In this document: positions 42,585 to 51,837 of the stretch, piece after piece | Layout of the letters: each line of letters opens with the position of its first letter | Numbering within the stretch: position 1 is the stretch's first letter | NCBI RefSeq assembly: GCF_018618475.1 | Contig: NZ_JACSMD010000001.1 | Location: forward strand, 1,054,001-1,118,000 | Length of the DNA: 64,000 bases | Reading direction: 5' to 3' | Source: Exiguobacterium sp. s122 | GTDB taxonomy: Bacteria; Bacillota; Bacilli; Exiguobacteriales; Exiguobacteriaceae | Notes under the pieces: generated by a model | The model's input: only the letters and a program-made list of their open reading frames with translations | Told to the model about the DNA's origin: nothing | The model's database searches: none | Made by a program: the position numbers and the translations under genes

Positions 42585-44287
42585 TGGTTCGTCGTAACAG
42601 CATCGTCACGAAGCTTTGGTTGACGATTCTCGTCTTAGTGAGTCTTGTCTTGTTCATCGTCTCGGTTCTCATGCTCGAGTTCTTCAACTCGTTTCATATC
42701 GACCAAGAACGAGGCCACCTCGCGAAGCTCGGGGGGCAAGTGCAGTCGGTGTTGCTCCAAGAAGGGGACACGTCACGTACTGTCGACCAAATCATCGAGG
42801 TGTATGGGGCCAATTATATATTAGAGAACGGCTCGGTCCGTTCGAACTTCGGGACGGAAGTGGACGAACTCATGACGGAGCTTGGTCGCCAAGCTTGGGA
42901 GCCGTATCAACAAGTCGGCGAGACGGCGATTGGAAACTTTTCTTCCTTCGACGATCAGGCGGCTTTGGCGTACCGGACGACGTTCCCGCTTGAGACGGGT
43001 GATTATACACTCTACCTACTCGAGCCGCTCGATGCGATTTCAAGTGCCAATGAAGGGGCGCGCACGATCATCTTTTGGACCGTCGCTTCCGCGATTATCG
43101 CGACGACCGTGTTCGCGTTCTTCTTATCGACTCGTATCACAGCGCCGCTTCGGGAGATGCGTGACGCCGTCAACCGGACGGCCGAAGGTCAATTCGACCT
43201 GCGCCTCGAACAACGGACGCATGACGAGATTGGCCAGCTTGCCGGCTCGTTCAACGCAATGAGCAGTCAGCTCGCGACGTACGTCAACGCGCTTGACCGG
43301 GAGCGGTTGCAACTCGCTTCGATTCTACGTTCGATGGCGGACGGCGTTATCACGCTCGATCGGCATGCGAATGTCATCGTGACGAACCCGCAAGCCGATC
43401 CGTTGTTGATTGATGGGCAACCGCACGACGTCGTTCTCTCACTTTATGAAGAAGTCGTCGACGGAGCCCCGGAGAAGACGATTGAAGTAAAACAAAACGA
43501 GCATTACTATACGCTCACGGTCACACCGCTCATCGGAGAAGAGGACTTTGAAGGTGCCGTCGTCGTCATACGTGATACGACCGAGAGCCATCGTCTCGAC
43601 AAGATGCGCACCGATTTCGTGGCCAACATCAGCCATGAGCTGAGAACCCCGCTCGTGACGTTACAAGGCTATTCGGAAGCCATTATCGATGGGATGACGG
43701 AAAGTGATGATGCGACGAAAGAATTCGCTTCGATCATCTATGATGAGTCGCTCCGACTCGCGAGGCTCGTCAATGATTTACTCGACCTCGCCCGAATCGA
43801 GTCGGGGAAAGAGACGATGCAGTTCGCCTCGCTCGACATCGGGGATTTCTTGCCACGCGTCATGCGTAAATTCAAACAGATGGCTAAAGAAAAAGGGATT
43901 GAACTGTATGCGAGTGCACCGAGCCGGTTAATCGAAGCGGACGGCGACCGTCTCGAGCAAGTGTTCACGAACTTAATCGGCAACGCGATTGCCCATACGG
44001 ACAGTGGCTCGATTCATCTAGATGCGGTCGAGGAGGCCGACGGGTTCTTGATTCGGCTCGTCGACACCGGCACCGGTATTCCGAAAGAAGACTTGCCATT
44101 TGTATTCGAACGGTTTTATAAGGCCGATAAGGCGCGAACGAGTGGAGGTAAGACGGGGACCGGGATTGGACTAGCTATCGTCAAAAACGTCATCGATGCC
44201 CATCACGGTTCGGTCGACGTTTCGAGCGTGCTCGGAGAAGGGACGACGTTCACGATTCGTCTTCCCTACGTCCAGCTAAATTCATAA
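42584..44287 (+). CDS. resE: Sensor histidine kinase ResE
   Basis: About 567 residues. Two membrane helices (about 13-33 and 168-188) flank an outward sensor domain. A HAMP segment, a PAS-like domain (SMADGVITLDRHANVIVTNP) and a HisKA domain with the phospho-accepting His in NISHELRTPLVTLQGYSEAI follow. The ATPase domain has the N box (FTNLIGNAIAHT) and the G boxes. It phosphorylates ResD. The start overlaps the resD stop; GTG 42581 is an alternative one codon upstream. Confidence 0.92.
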   Translation: MVRRNSIVTKLWLTILVLVSLVLFIVSVLMLEFFNSFHIDQERGHLAKLGGQVQSVLLQEGDTSRTVDQIIEVYGANYILENGSVRSNFGTEVDELMTELGRQAWEPYQQVGETAIGNFSSFDDQAALAYRTTFPLETGDYTLYLLEPLDAISSANEGARTIIFWTVASAIIATTVFAFFLSTRITAPLREMRDAVNRTAEGQFDLRLEQRTHDEIGQLAGSFNAMSSQLATYVNALDRERLQLASILRSMADGVITLDRHANVIVTNPQADPLLIDGQPHDVVLSLYEEVVDGAPEKTIEVKQNEHYYTLTVTPLIGEEDFEGAVVVIRDTTESHRLDKMRTDFVANISHELRTPLVTLQGYSEAIIDGMTESDDATKEFASIIYDESLRLARLVNDLLDLARIESGKETMQFASLDIGDFLPRVMRKFKQMAKEKGIELYASAPSRLIEADGDRLEQVFTNLIGNAIAHTDSGSIHLDAVEEADGFLIRLVDTGTGIPKEDLPFVFERFYKADKARTSGGKTGTGIGLAIVKNVIDAHHGSVDVSSVLGEGTTFTIRLPYVQLNS

Positions 44288-44340
44288 CGACAATGGTGAC
44301 TCGTATGGGTCACCATTTGTGGCATAAAGGAGGAAATGAC

Positions 44341-44892
44341 ATGAAGCTGTACACACGAGGTGGCGACAAAGGCGAGACATCGCTGATTGGGGGTCGTGTC
44401 TTAAAGGGGCACCCGCAAATTCAGGCGATGGGGTTGTTAGATGAGCTGAATAGTCAGATTGGGTTGGCGCTCGCCCATCAGACCGATGAGACGCTCCGGA
44501 CGCAGCTGACCGCGATTCAACACGACTTGTTCGACCTCGGATCTGAACTCATGTATCGCGAGACCCCGACGAAACTCGTCGATTTGGCGATTGTCACCGA
44601 GCTCGAGACGTGGATTGATGAGCTCGAGCCGAAATGCCCGGAACTAAGACGATTCATCTTACCGGGCGGGAGTGTCAGTGCGGCGAGCCTACATGTGGCG
44701 CGCACTGTCTGCCGCCGTGTCGAGCGCGAACTCGTCAACGTCGACGCAGCCACTCGCCAACTTCCTTATTACAACCGGTTGAGCGATTACTTGTTCACTG
44801 CGGCCCGTTACGCGAACGTCGTCGCCGGCGTGCCCGACCAAGAATACGCTCGCGGTGCGGACGTGTTCAAAACGAAAAAGAAAAAGGAGTAG
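44341..44892 (+). CDS. Cob(I)alamin adenosyltransferase, PduO type
   Basis: A 183-residue four-helix-bundle ATP:corrinoid adenosyltransferase. The start KLYTRGGDKGETSLIGGRVL (the ATP-binding segment) and the LHVARTVCRRVERELV helix are diagnostic. It makes adenosylcobalamin from cob(I)alamin and ATP. ATG 44341 has an ideal ribosome site (aaaggagg); the longer frame from 44293 is unlikely. It lies between resE and ymfF with no B12 biosynthesis genes nearby, which suggests salvage. Confidence 0.92.
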   Translation: MKLYTRGGDKGETSLIGGRVLKGHPQIQAMGLLDELNSQIGLALAHQTDETLRTQLTAIQHDLFDLGSELMYRETPTKLVDLAIVTELETWIDELEPKCPELRRFILPGGSVSAASLHVARTVCRRVERELVNVDAATRQLPYYNRLSDYLFTAARYANVVAGVPDQEYARGADVFKTKKKKE

Positions 44893-44900
44893 ATCCAGTT

Positions 44901-46139
44901 ATGAAAGGAATCGAACAATTCCAGCAACGGTTGCACTATTCGGTCTACCCGACCAATAAGTTTAAAACGACGACATGTCTCGTCTCGTTCTCGGCACCGC
45001 TCTCGAAAGAGACGATTGCCGATCGAGCGTTGTTACCTTATATCATGGAGAAATCGACAGCGAAATACCCGTCGATTGAAGCGTTCCATACACCGTTAGA
45101 AGAGCTGTATGACGCTGCGCTCTATGCCGGCGCCTCGAAAATCGGGGCCGAACATGTCATTCAGTTCCAACTTGAAGTTGTGAACGATCAACTCGTCGAA
45201 GAAGCCGTACTCGCGAAGGCAATCAACCTGTTAGAGGAAGTGTTACTGCGACCTAACGCGTTCGATAGCGCGTTCCAGCCGTTAATTGTCGAGCAGGAAT
45301 TGCGTCTACAACGGCAACGAATCGAATCCGTCTATGATGACAAGATGCGTTTCGCCCAACAGCGCTTGCAAGAGATGCTCGGCGGCGAGCTCGCCATCCC
45401 GTCACTCGGGACGCTCGATCAATTGGCGGACGTGACGCCGCGTTCGTTATACGAAGCGTATCAGGCGATGATTCAACATGATCGAATCGACGTCTACGTC
45501 GTCGGTCATGTCGACCGTGAACAAGTGAAAGCGGCGTTTGCTCCGCTCGAGACGCTCGGCGGGACACTCGTACGCCGCTACCCGGAACCGCGTGTGCGCG
45601 AATTTCAACGTCTTGAAGAAACGCAAACGATTAAACAGAGTAAACTCCACCTCGGCTATGCCGTCGACGTCGATCCGACGAGCGAGGATGCGATTCGGAT
45701 GCAAGTCGTCAACGGGTTGTTCGGAGGGTTTCCGCATTCGAAGCTATTCATGAACGTGCGAGAAAAAGAGAGCCTCGCCTATTACGCGGCCTCTCAATAC
45801 AGTTCACTTAGCCGAATGCTGTTTGTGTATGCTGGCATCGATGGGGCAAATCAAGCTAAGACTGAACAGATTGTCGCCGATCAGCTCGTCGACTTACAGG
45901 CAGGTACGTTCGAGGATGAGACACTCGAGCAGACGAAAGAAATGCTTTACCATCAACGTCGTCAGCTTGGCGACAATCCAAGACAATTGATTGCTTGGAT
46001 GAGCGGGTCAGATATCCGTCCATTCTCACTCGAAGAAGAGATGACAATTATCGAGCGGACATCGCGGGACGATGTGGCCAAGCTCGCGCAACGAATCGAT
46101 TTGAAAGCCGTGTATTGTTTAAAGGGGGAGACGACATGA
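44901..46139 (+). CDS. ymfF: M16 family protein YmfF, EF-P modification associated, non-catalytic
   Basis: A 412-residue M16 (pitrilysin-like) protein. The zinc motif H-x-x-E-H is missing at the expected place (LLPYIMEKST near residues 42-51), so it is a non-catalytic partner. The C-terminal half keeps the R-Y-like substrate region (MNVREKESLAYYAASQYSS). In B. subtilis YmfF, YmfH and the reductase YmfI are needed for 5-aminopentanol modification of elongation factor P. ATG 44901 follows aaaggag; the longer open frame is inside the preceding gene. Overlap with ymfH is four bases. Confidence 0.88.
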   Translation: MKGIEQFQQRLHYSVYPTNKFKTTTCLVSFSAPLSKETIADRALLPYIMEKSTAKYPSIEAFHTPLEELYDAALYAGASKIGAEHVIQFQLEVVNDQLVEEAVLAKAINLLEEVLLRPNAFDSAFQPLIVEQELRLQRQRIESVYDDKMRFAQQRLQEMLGGELAIPSLGTLDQLADVTPRSLYEAYQAMIQHDRIDVYVVGHVDREQVKAAFAPLETLGGTLVRRYPEPRVREFQRLEETQTIKQSKLHLGYAVDVDPTSEDAIRMQVVNGLFGGFPHSKLFMNVREKESLAYYAASQYSSLSRMLFVYAGIDGANQAKTEQIVADQLVDLQAGTFEDETLEQTKEMLYHQRRQLGDNPRQLIAWMSGSDIRPFSLEEEMTIIERTSRDDVAKLAQRIDLKAVYCLKGETT

Positions 46140-47395
46140 GAGTAGAGTTTCCACACGTTGGCGAGACGCTTCATCACACCGTGCTCGATAACGGGTTGAC
46201 TGTCTATTTGTTGAAAAAAGTCGGCTATGAGAAGACGTATGCCACGTTCACGACAAAATATGGGTCGATTGACCGTCGTTTCAAAACGGAAGAGTGGACG
46301 GAAGTACCGGACGGGATTGCCCACTTCCTAGAGCATAAGATGTTTGAAAAAGAAGACGGGGACGTGTTTCAGAAGTTCGGTCGATTCGGCGCCTCGGCGA
46401 ATGCGTTCACCTCGTTTACTCGGACGGCTTACTTGTTCGGTGCGACCTCGAACGTCGAAGCGAACTTGACGACGCTGATGGACTTCGTTCAAACACCTTA
46501 TTTCACGGAGGCTTCGGTCGAGAAAGAGAAAGGCATTATCGGCCAGGAGATTCAGATGTATCAAGACAACCCGGGATGGCGCCTTTATTTCGGATTGATT
46601 GAGGCGATATATGCGACACATCCGGTAAACATCGATATCGCCGGTACGATTGAATCGATTGGGAAGATCACGGCAGACGACCTTTATACTTGCCATCGCG
46701 CCTTCTATCACCCGAGCAACATGGTGTTATTCGTCGTCGGCAACATTGACCCGGACGATGTGCTTGCGCAAATCAAAACGAACCAAGGCGCGAAGACGTT
46801 CGACCCGCCTCTGTTGACGGCGCGCGAACCGATTGAAGAGCCGGAAACGGTCCATCAAGCCGAACGCGTCATCGAGATGGACGTCTCCGTTCCGAAAGTG
46901 ATGATCGGCTATAAAGATACGCCACAAGCGGGAGCGGCGGGCATGAAACAGGAACTCATCGTTGAGTTGCTCATGCACAGTCTGTTCGATACGACGGCTC
47001 CGCTTTACGCTGAATTGTATGCGGAAGGATTGATTGACGATGCGTTCTCGTTCGATTATACATCCGAGGATACGTTCGCATTCGCCGCTCTTTCGATGGA
47101 GACGCCTCATGTCGACACGTTCGTGTCGCGCATCACGTCTGCGCTCGAACGTCCGCTTCACGTCGATGATGCGACGCTCACTCGCAAGAAACGCATGATG
47201 AAAGGGCAGTTTTTGAAGGCGCTCAACTCGCCGGAGTTTATCGCCAATCAGTTCTCGCGCTATGCCTTGAACGGCGGCAACATGTTCGAGATGCCGGACG
47301 TGCTCGATGGTATCACGCTCGATGAACTTTACGAAGCATACGACCGACTGTTCCAAGCCGACAAACGTTCCGTCTGCATCGTCAAAAAGCCGTGA
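46136..47395 (+). CDS. ymfH: M16 family zinc peptidase YmfH, EF-P modification associated
   Basis: A 419-residue M16 protein with an intact inverted zinc motif AHFLEHKMF (H-F-L-E-H) and the downstream Glu in KGIIGQEIQMYQ. It pairs with the inactive YmfF, as in mitochondrial processing peptidase heterodimers. Linked by genetics in B. subtilis to EF-P modification. The ATG overlaps the ymfF stop (ATGA), and the next gene starts inside its own stop codon. Confidence 0.9.
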   Translation: MRVEFPHVGETLHHTVLDNGLTVYLLKKVGYEKTYATFTTKYGSIDRRFKTEEWTEVPDGIAHFLEHKMFEKEDGDVFQKFGRFGASANAFTSFTRTAYLFGATSNVEANLTTLMDFVQTPYFTEASVEKEKGIIGQEIQMYQDNPGWRLYFGLIEAIYATHPVNIDIAGTIESIGKITADDLYTCHRAFYHPSNMVLFVVGNIDPDDVLAQIKTNQGAKTFDPPLLTAREPIEEPETVHQAERVIEMDVSVPKVMIGYKDTPQAGAAGMKQELIVELLMHSLFDTTAPLYAELYAEGLIDDAFSFDYTSEDTFAFAALSMETPHVDTFVSRITSALERPLHVDDATLTRKKRMMKGQFLKALNSPEFIANQFSRYALNGGNMFEMPDVLDGITLDELYEAYDRLFQADKRSVCIVKKP

Positions 47396-48087
47396 GAACA
47401 CTCATCACGGGGGCGAGCGGAGCGATTGGAAGAGCGGTCGCAAAAGCGTTTCGGGACGACGTGCTCATCTTGCAGGCGAACCGTCAGCACGCCGCGCTCG
47501 AAACGTTCGTATACGAGGAACGTCTCGATGCCCGTGTGGACGTGTGCGACCTCGAAGCGGAGGACGCACTCGATGCGTGGATGACGACAATCGGTCAAAT
47601 TGATCGCCTCGTCTTTGTCGCAGGAAATCACGTCCACGGGCTTATCGTCGACCAGCCGATTGAAGACCTCGATCGCTTATATCGCGTCCATGTCCGTGCG
47701 CTGGCACGCGTCGTTCAGTCTGTCGTGCAAGCAAAGCCCTATGACGCACCACTCGACATCGTCGTCGTCTCAAGCGTCTGGGGCGAGGTCGGGGCCGCCG
47801 GTGAAGTATTCTATTCGACGGTGAAAGCTGCGCAACTCGGGTTCGTCAAAGCGTTCGCTCGTGAAAGCGGTCCGTTTCGTGTACGCATCAACGCGGTCAC
47901 ACCGGGCTGGATAGATACGCCGATGAATGATACGGTAGAAGAGACGAAAGAGGAGGCGATTGCAGCGATTCCGCTCGGGCGCTTGGGGCATGTCGAGGAA
48001 GTGGCCCGAACGATTCGTTTCCTCTGTTCTAAAGAGGCTGGATATATGACCGGGGCCATTCTCCGAATCGATGGGGGTTGGCAGTGA
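47392..48087 (+). CDS. ymfI: SDR family reductase YmfI (EF-P modification)
   Basis: A 231-residue SDR. The cofactor motif is TGASGAIGRAV (about 6-16), the catalytic Ser is in VSSVWGE and the active site is YSTVK. The YMTGAILRIDGG ending is of the FabG type. In B. subtilis YmfI reduces the 5-aminopentanone modification on EF-P Lys32 to 5-aminopentanol. GTG 47392 overlaps the ymfH stop, so ymfF-ymfH-ymfI is one coupled unit. Confidence 0.88.
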   Translation: MRTLITGASGAIGRAVAKAFRDDVLILQANRQHAALETFVYEERLDARVDVCDLEAEDALDAWMTTIGQIDRLVFVAGNHVHGLIVDQPIEDLDRLYRVHVRALARVVQSVVQAKPYDAPLDIVVVSSVWGEVGAAGEVFYSTVKAAQLGFVKAFARESGPFRVRINAVTPGWIDTPMNDTVEETKEEAIAAIPLGRLGHVEEVARTIRFLCSKEAGYMTGAILRIDGGWQ

Positions 48088-48124
48088 CGACTTCGTGAAA
48101 TAAAAAACGAGTTCTTTTCAATTC

Positions 48125-48142
48125 TTCTAAAATAATTTAGAA
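48125..48142. promoter_or_regulatory. Inverted repeat upstream of ymfK
   Basis: A perfect 7-base inverted repeat (ttctaaa-ataa-tttagaa) overlaps a possible -10 box (TAGAAT, 48138-48143) that has TTTTCA 18 bases upstream. It could be an operator, but no known regulator is recognised. Confidence 0.35.
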
Positions 48143-48182
48143 TGGACAAGGTAGCGAACGTGTATCGGAAAGGGTGGATCGG

Positions 48183-48959
48183 ATGGACCATAAGTTCGAA
48201 GAATGGTATCTCGAGTATGAACTGTGCCAAAATCGACCTGGTATTCTCGGTGACATCGCGTCACTCATGGGAATGCTCCAAATCTCAATCGTGACGATTA
48301 ACGGGGTCGACTTGCAGCGCCGCGGGATGCTCCTGAAAGCACCGGCCGCCGATCACGTCCACCGGCTCGAACATATCCTCCGTAAGATGGAAGCGATTGC
48401 CGTCATCAAACTGCGCCGTCCGAAACTACGGGACCGGATCGCCATTCGGCACGGGCGATACATCGAACACGATAACGACGATAAGAAGACGTTCCGTTTC
48501 GTGCGTGGGGACTTAGGCGTTCTCGTTGACTTTGTCGCCGAATTGATGAAAGAAGAACGTCATCTTTTGATTGGCGTCCGCGGTAATCCGCGTGTCGGCA
48601 AGACGGAATCAATCGTTGCGGCCAGCGTATGTGCCAATAAGCGATGGCTCTTCCTTTCGTCGACGCTCATGAAGCAGACGGTCCGGACATCACTGTTTGA
48701 AGAAGAACGGGAAGGCGATCACGTCTACATAATCGACGGCGCCGTCTCAACACGGACGATGGACGAACGACATCGTCAATTGATTCGAGAAGTCATGCGG
48801 CTGCCGGCCGTCAAAGTGATTGAACATCCTGACCTATACGTCCGAAACACGGACTGCGTGTTCGAGGATTTTGACTATATTATCGAGTTGCGCAACAATC
48901 AAGATGAAGTCATCGTCATCCCGCAAGAAACGCATCGCGAAGCAGAATGGTTTGAATAA
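48183..48959 (+). CDS. ymfK: DUF3388 family protein YmfK with ACT-like and P-loop segments
   Basis: About 258 residues. The N-terminal 80 residues (NRPGILGDIASLMGMLQIS) look like an ACT ligand-binding domain. A P-loop-like LIGVRGNPRVGKTES sits near residue 127 and suggests nucleotide binding. The function is unknown. In B. subtilis ymfJ (DUF3243) lies between ymfI and ymfK; it is absent here. ATG 48183 follows aaagggtgg. Confidence 0.8.
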   Translation: MDHKFEEWYLEYELCQNRPGILGDIASLMGMLQISIVTINGVDLQRRGMLLKAPAADHVHRLEHILRKMEAIAVIKLRRPKLRDRIAIRHGRYIEHDNDDKKTFRFVRGDLGVLVDFVAELMKEERHLLIGVRGNPRVGKTESIVAASVCANKRWLFLSSTLMKQTVRTSLFEEEREGDHVYIIDGAVSTRTMDERHRQLIREVMRLPAVKVIEHPDLYVRNTDCVFEDFDYIIELRNNQDEVIVIPQETHREAEWFE

Positions 48960-48986
48960 TTATTTGAATGGAAGGTGTGGACCCCT

Positions 48987-49862
48987 GTGACAGAACTAGG
49001 GACTTTTTTGAAACAAAGGCGTGAAGCGAGCGGCTTGACGCTCGATCAAATCCAGCAAACGACGAAGATTCAAAAGCGCTATATCATCGCGATCGAGGAA
49101 GGTGATTATAAAAATCTCCCTGGTTCGTTCTATGCACGGGCGTTCATCAAGACGTATGCCGAGTCACTCGGTCTAGACGTTGATGAGCTGTACGAGACGT
49201 ACGCGAAAGACTTGCCGAAGATCGAACCGCAACCGACGGCACAGTTATCACGGAAACAGACGTACTCGAAGGCGTCTGAAACGTCGAGCCGCGTCTCGCG
49301 CTGGGTGCCGAAAGTGATGCTCGTCCTTGTCGCGTTCTTGCTCATGACGGCCGTGTGGTACGTGGTCCGAAGCCTCGATTTCGGCGGCCAGGACGCTTCA
49401 CCGAATGAGGCGCCGAGCTCTGGCGTGTCAATCAATCAAAATGAAGAAGTGCCGGAAGAAGAGCCGGCTGATGAAGAAGCACCGGTCGAGGAAGAACCAG
49501 TCGAAGAAGAGCCAGCTGAAGAGACAGGCCCCATCGCGGTGACCGAGACGAATGGAGCCGATTTGACGTATGAGATTGCGACGGATGAGCGATTGACGAC
49601 CGAGATTCATGTGAAGGACTCGCCGGCAACATATGTAGGCGTGCGTGATACGTCGCTTGAAGGACCGTTCCTCGCACCTGAATATCCGAACCAATCGAAG
49701 CAAAACCCGATTGTGATTGAAGACGCTGAGACCGACACACTTCGCATTCGGATCGGGTTGATTGGTGGCGTCGAGAAAATTGTCGTCAACGGACGCGAAC
49801 TCGAACTTGCCGATTCACCGGTCACACAAAATATCTTTGTAAAGAGAGTCGACGCTGAATAA
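48987..49862 (+). CDS. rodZ: RodZ-like helix-turn-helix membrane protein (YmfM)
   Basis: About 291 residues. An N-terminal HTH domain (LKQRREASGLTLDQIQQTTK, about 5-70) is followed by one membrane helix (about 106-126), an acidic Pro/Glu-rich linker and a C-terminal DUF4115-like domain. RodZ binds MreB and helps set rod shape. The start is GTG 48987 or GTG 48975. The acidic linker (repeated EEEP units) is unusually long. It is in the expected place before pgsA. Confidence 0.88.
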   Translation: MTELGTFLKQRREASGLTLDQIQQTTKIQKRYIIAIEEGDYKNLPGSFYARAFIKTYAESLGLDVDELYETYAKDLPKIEPQPTAQLSRKQTYSKASETSSRVSRWVPKVMLVLVAFLLMTAVWYVVRSLDFGGQDASPNEAPSSGVSINQNEEVPEEEPADEEAPVEEEPVEEEPAEETGPIAVTETNGADLTYEIATDERLTTEIHVKDSPATYVGVRDTSLEGPFLAPEYPNQSKQNPIVIEDAETDTLRIRIGLIGGVEKIVVNGRELELADSPVTQNIFVKRVDAE

Positions 49863-49892
49863 GCCGATACTCAACTAGAGGAGGAATTCTCG

Positions 49893-50471
49893 ATGAATCT
49901 ACCTAACCGCTTGACGATGTTACGGGTCGTGCTAATCCCCGTATTCGTCGTCTTGCTCGCTGTAGACTTTGAGTGGGGAGACATCGCTTTCCTCGGAGCG
50001 GAAGTCCCGCTCCATCAATTTTTAGCCGCCGTCGTCTTCACGGTCGCGGCCATCACCGATTGGCTCGACGGCCATTTGGCGAGAAAGCACAATCTCGTGA
50101 CGAACTTTGGGAAGTTCATGGATCCGCTCGCGGACAAACTGCTCGTCACCGCTGCGCTCGTCTTGCTCGTTGAGATGGATCTCGTCGCGGCCTGGGTCGT
50201 CGTCGTCATCTTGTCTCGTGAGTTTGCCGTGACAGGACTGCGACTCGTTGCGGCCGATGAAGGCATCGTCGTCGCGGCTGGAAAGTCAGGCAAGGCGAAG
50301 ACATGGGTCCAGCTGTTTGCCATCATCTTCTTGTTGTTCGGGAACCCGATTTTCAGTTACATCGGCATCCCGTTCGGCGAATGGGCGATGTGGCTTGCTC
50401 TCGCCTTAACGATTTATTCGGGAGCCGAATACTTCGCTCAAAACTATAAAATTATTGTAAAATCGATGTGA
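49893..50471 (+). CDS. pgsA: CDP-diacylglycerol-glycerol-3-phosphate 3-phosphatidyltransferase
   Basis: A 192-residue membrane enzyme. The N-terminus MNLPNRLTMLRVVLIPVFVV and the catalytic motif DWLDGHLARKHNLVTNFGKF followed by MDPLADK are textbook. It makes phosphatidylglycerol phosphate, the precursor of phosphatidylglycerol and cardiolipin. It follows rodZ by 30 bases with a good ribosome site (aggagg). Confidence 0.96.
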   Translation: MNLPNRLTMLRVVLIPVFVVLLAVDFEWGDIAFLGAEVPLHQFLAAVVFTVAAITDWLDGHLARKHNLVTNFGKFMDPLADKLLVTAALVLLVEMDLVAAWVVVVILSREFAVTGLRLVAADEGIVVAAGKSGKAKTWVQLFAIIFLLFGNPIFSYIGIPFGEWAMWLALALTIYSGAEYFAQNYKIIVKSM

Positions 50472-50477
50472 ATCGAG

Positions 50478-50511
50478 AAGACGAGTTGTGGTTGCAACTC
50501 GTCTTTTTTTG
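50478..50511 (+). terminator. Rho-independent terminator after pgsA
   Basis: The stem aagacgagttg/caactcgtctt is followed by TTTTTTT. Confidence 0.9.
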
Positions 50512-50531
50512 AATCGTGAGGAGGAAAATCA

Positions 50532-51761
50532 GTGCAACGGACCGAAATCATTGCGGTAGGTTCTGAATTACTGTTAGGGGAAATCACAAACACGAACGCC
50601 CGCTACATCTCACTTCAATTGTCGAAGTACGGGATCCCTGTGCTGTATCATGTAGTCGTCGGGGATAACGTCTCGCGCCTGAAAGAGACGTTCGCGAAAG
50701 CGAAGGAACGGAGTGACTTCGTCATCGTCACCGGCGGGCTCGGTCCGACGAAGGATGACATCACGAAGACGATTCTCGCCGACTTGCTTGACCGCCGAAT
50801 CCTCCGGGATGAAGCTTCGCTCGGTACGATCGAGCAGTTCGTCCGGTCACGGGGACGGGAGTTGAACGAGGGAGATCGTCGACAAGCCGACGTACTTGAA
50901 GGATGTGAGGTGCTCGACAACCCGGTCGGTCTCGCTCCCGGGATGTGGCTTGACGATGGGGAGACGACATGGTTACTCATGCCAGGTGTCCCGCGGGAGA
51001 TGAAAGCGATCGTCGAAGCGACGTTCCCTCAAAAGTTCTCCGGAGCGACGCTCGTCTCTGAATCGCTTCGCTTCTACGAGATTGGAGAGTCCGCGCTCGA
51101 TGACGCCTTATCCGACTTGATGGATGGCTCCAATCCGACCGTCGCCCCGTATGCGGAGTCCGGGGAGGCGCGGCTACGCATCAGTGCGAAGGCAAAAACG
51201 GAGATAGAGGCGATCGAGATGATCGCCGCTGTGAAACGAGATGTATTGAATCGGGTCGGTGCCTATTACTTCGGTTCTGACGAGGACACGCTCGCTTCGG
51301 CATTGATTCGTGAACTCGCACGAGATTCGGCGACATTATCGGTCGCCGAGTCGTTGACGGGCGGCCGCGTCCAAGCGATGCTCACGAACGTGCCCGGTGC
51401 TTCTGCCGTATTCACGGGCGGCGTCGTCACATACTCCGACGAGCTAAAAAATAGGTGTTTGGGCGTCTCTCTTGCTACAATAGAGTCTCGAACGGTCGTC
51501 TCAAAAGAAGTTGCTTCGGAAATGATTCAAGGCTTGATTCAACTGACGTCGACCGATTACGGATTGGCTTATACAGGAGAAGCAGGCCCCGTTTCTGGTT
51601 CCGGCCGGCCTGTCGGGACGGTATTTATCGGGCTGAAGACGAGACAAGGAATCGAAGTCATCGAACGTCACTATCCGCATCAAGAACGACATGTGATTCA
51701 AGAGCGGGCCGCGAAAGATGGATTATGGGCACTGTTACAACGAGTGAAAAAAGGCGAATAA
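50532..51761 (+). CDS. cinA: CinA family competence/damage-inducible protein
   Basis: A 409-residue protein. The N-terminal MoaB-like domain (AVGSELLLGEITNTNARYIS; GGLGPTKDDITK) and the C-terminal nicotinamide-nucleotide amidohydrolase domain (AESLTGGRVQAMLTNVPGAS; AYTGEAGPVSGSGRPVGTVF) are both present. It recycles NMN and is linked to competence. The start is GTG 50532 behind aggagg. A LexA box overlaps its stop codon, belonging to recA. Confidence 0.94.
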   Translation: MQRTEIIAVGSELLLGEITNTNARYISLQLSKYGIPVLYHVVVGDNVSRLKETFAKAKERSDFVIVTGGLGPTKDDITKTILADLLDRRILRDEASLGTIEQFVRSRGRELNEGDRRQADVLEGCEVLDNPVGLAPGMWLDDGETTWLLMPGVPREMKAIVEATFPQKFSGATLVSESLRFYEIGESALDDALSDLMDGSNPTVAPYAESGEARLRISAKAKTEIEAIEMIAAVKRDVLNRVGAYYFGSDEDTLASALIRELARDSATLSVAESLTGGRVQAMLTNVPGASAVFTGGVVTYSDELKNRCLGVSLATIESRTVVSKEVASEMIQGLIQLTSTDYGLAYTGEAGPVSGSGRPVGTVFIGLKTRQGIEVIERHYPHQERHVIQERAAKDGLWALLQRVKKGE

Positions 51762-51768
51762 ACGTTCG
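51755..51768. promoter_or_regulatory. LexA (SOS) box upstream of recA
   Basis: CGAATAAACGTTCG differs at one base from the Gram-positive consensus CGAAC-N4-GTTCG. It spans the last codons and stop of cinA and ends 8 bases before the recA -35 box, as expected for repression of recA by LexA. Confidence 0.8.
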
Positions 51769-51776
51769 CAAAAAAC

Positions 51777-51805
51777 TTGTGTATCGGATGTCGTTAGCTT
51801 ATAAT
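51777..51805 (+). promoter_or_regulatory. SigA-type promoter of recA
   Basis: -35 TTGTGT (51777-51782), a 17-base spacer, -10 TATAAT (51800-51805). Confidence 0.85.
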
Positions 51806-51837
51806 AAGAGTATCAATTAAAGGAGGCTCATTAATCT

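Noticed and set aside
44634-44900. Upstream extension of the ymfF open frame
   Set aside because: It lies inside the cobalamin adenosyltransferase gene and encodes an unrelated low-complexity sequence; a ribosome site supports ATG 44901.
48088-48182. A ymfJ (DUF3243) gene between ymfI and ymfK
   Set aside because: Only 95 bases are present, too short for the gene, and no frame matches.
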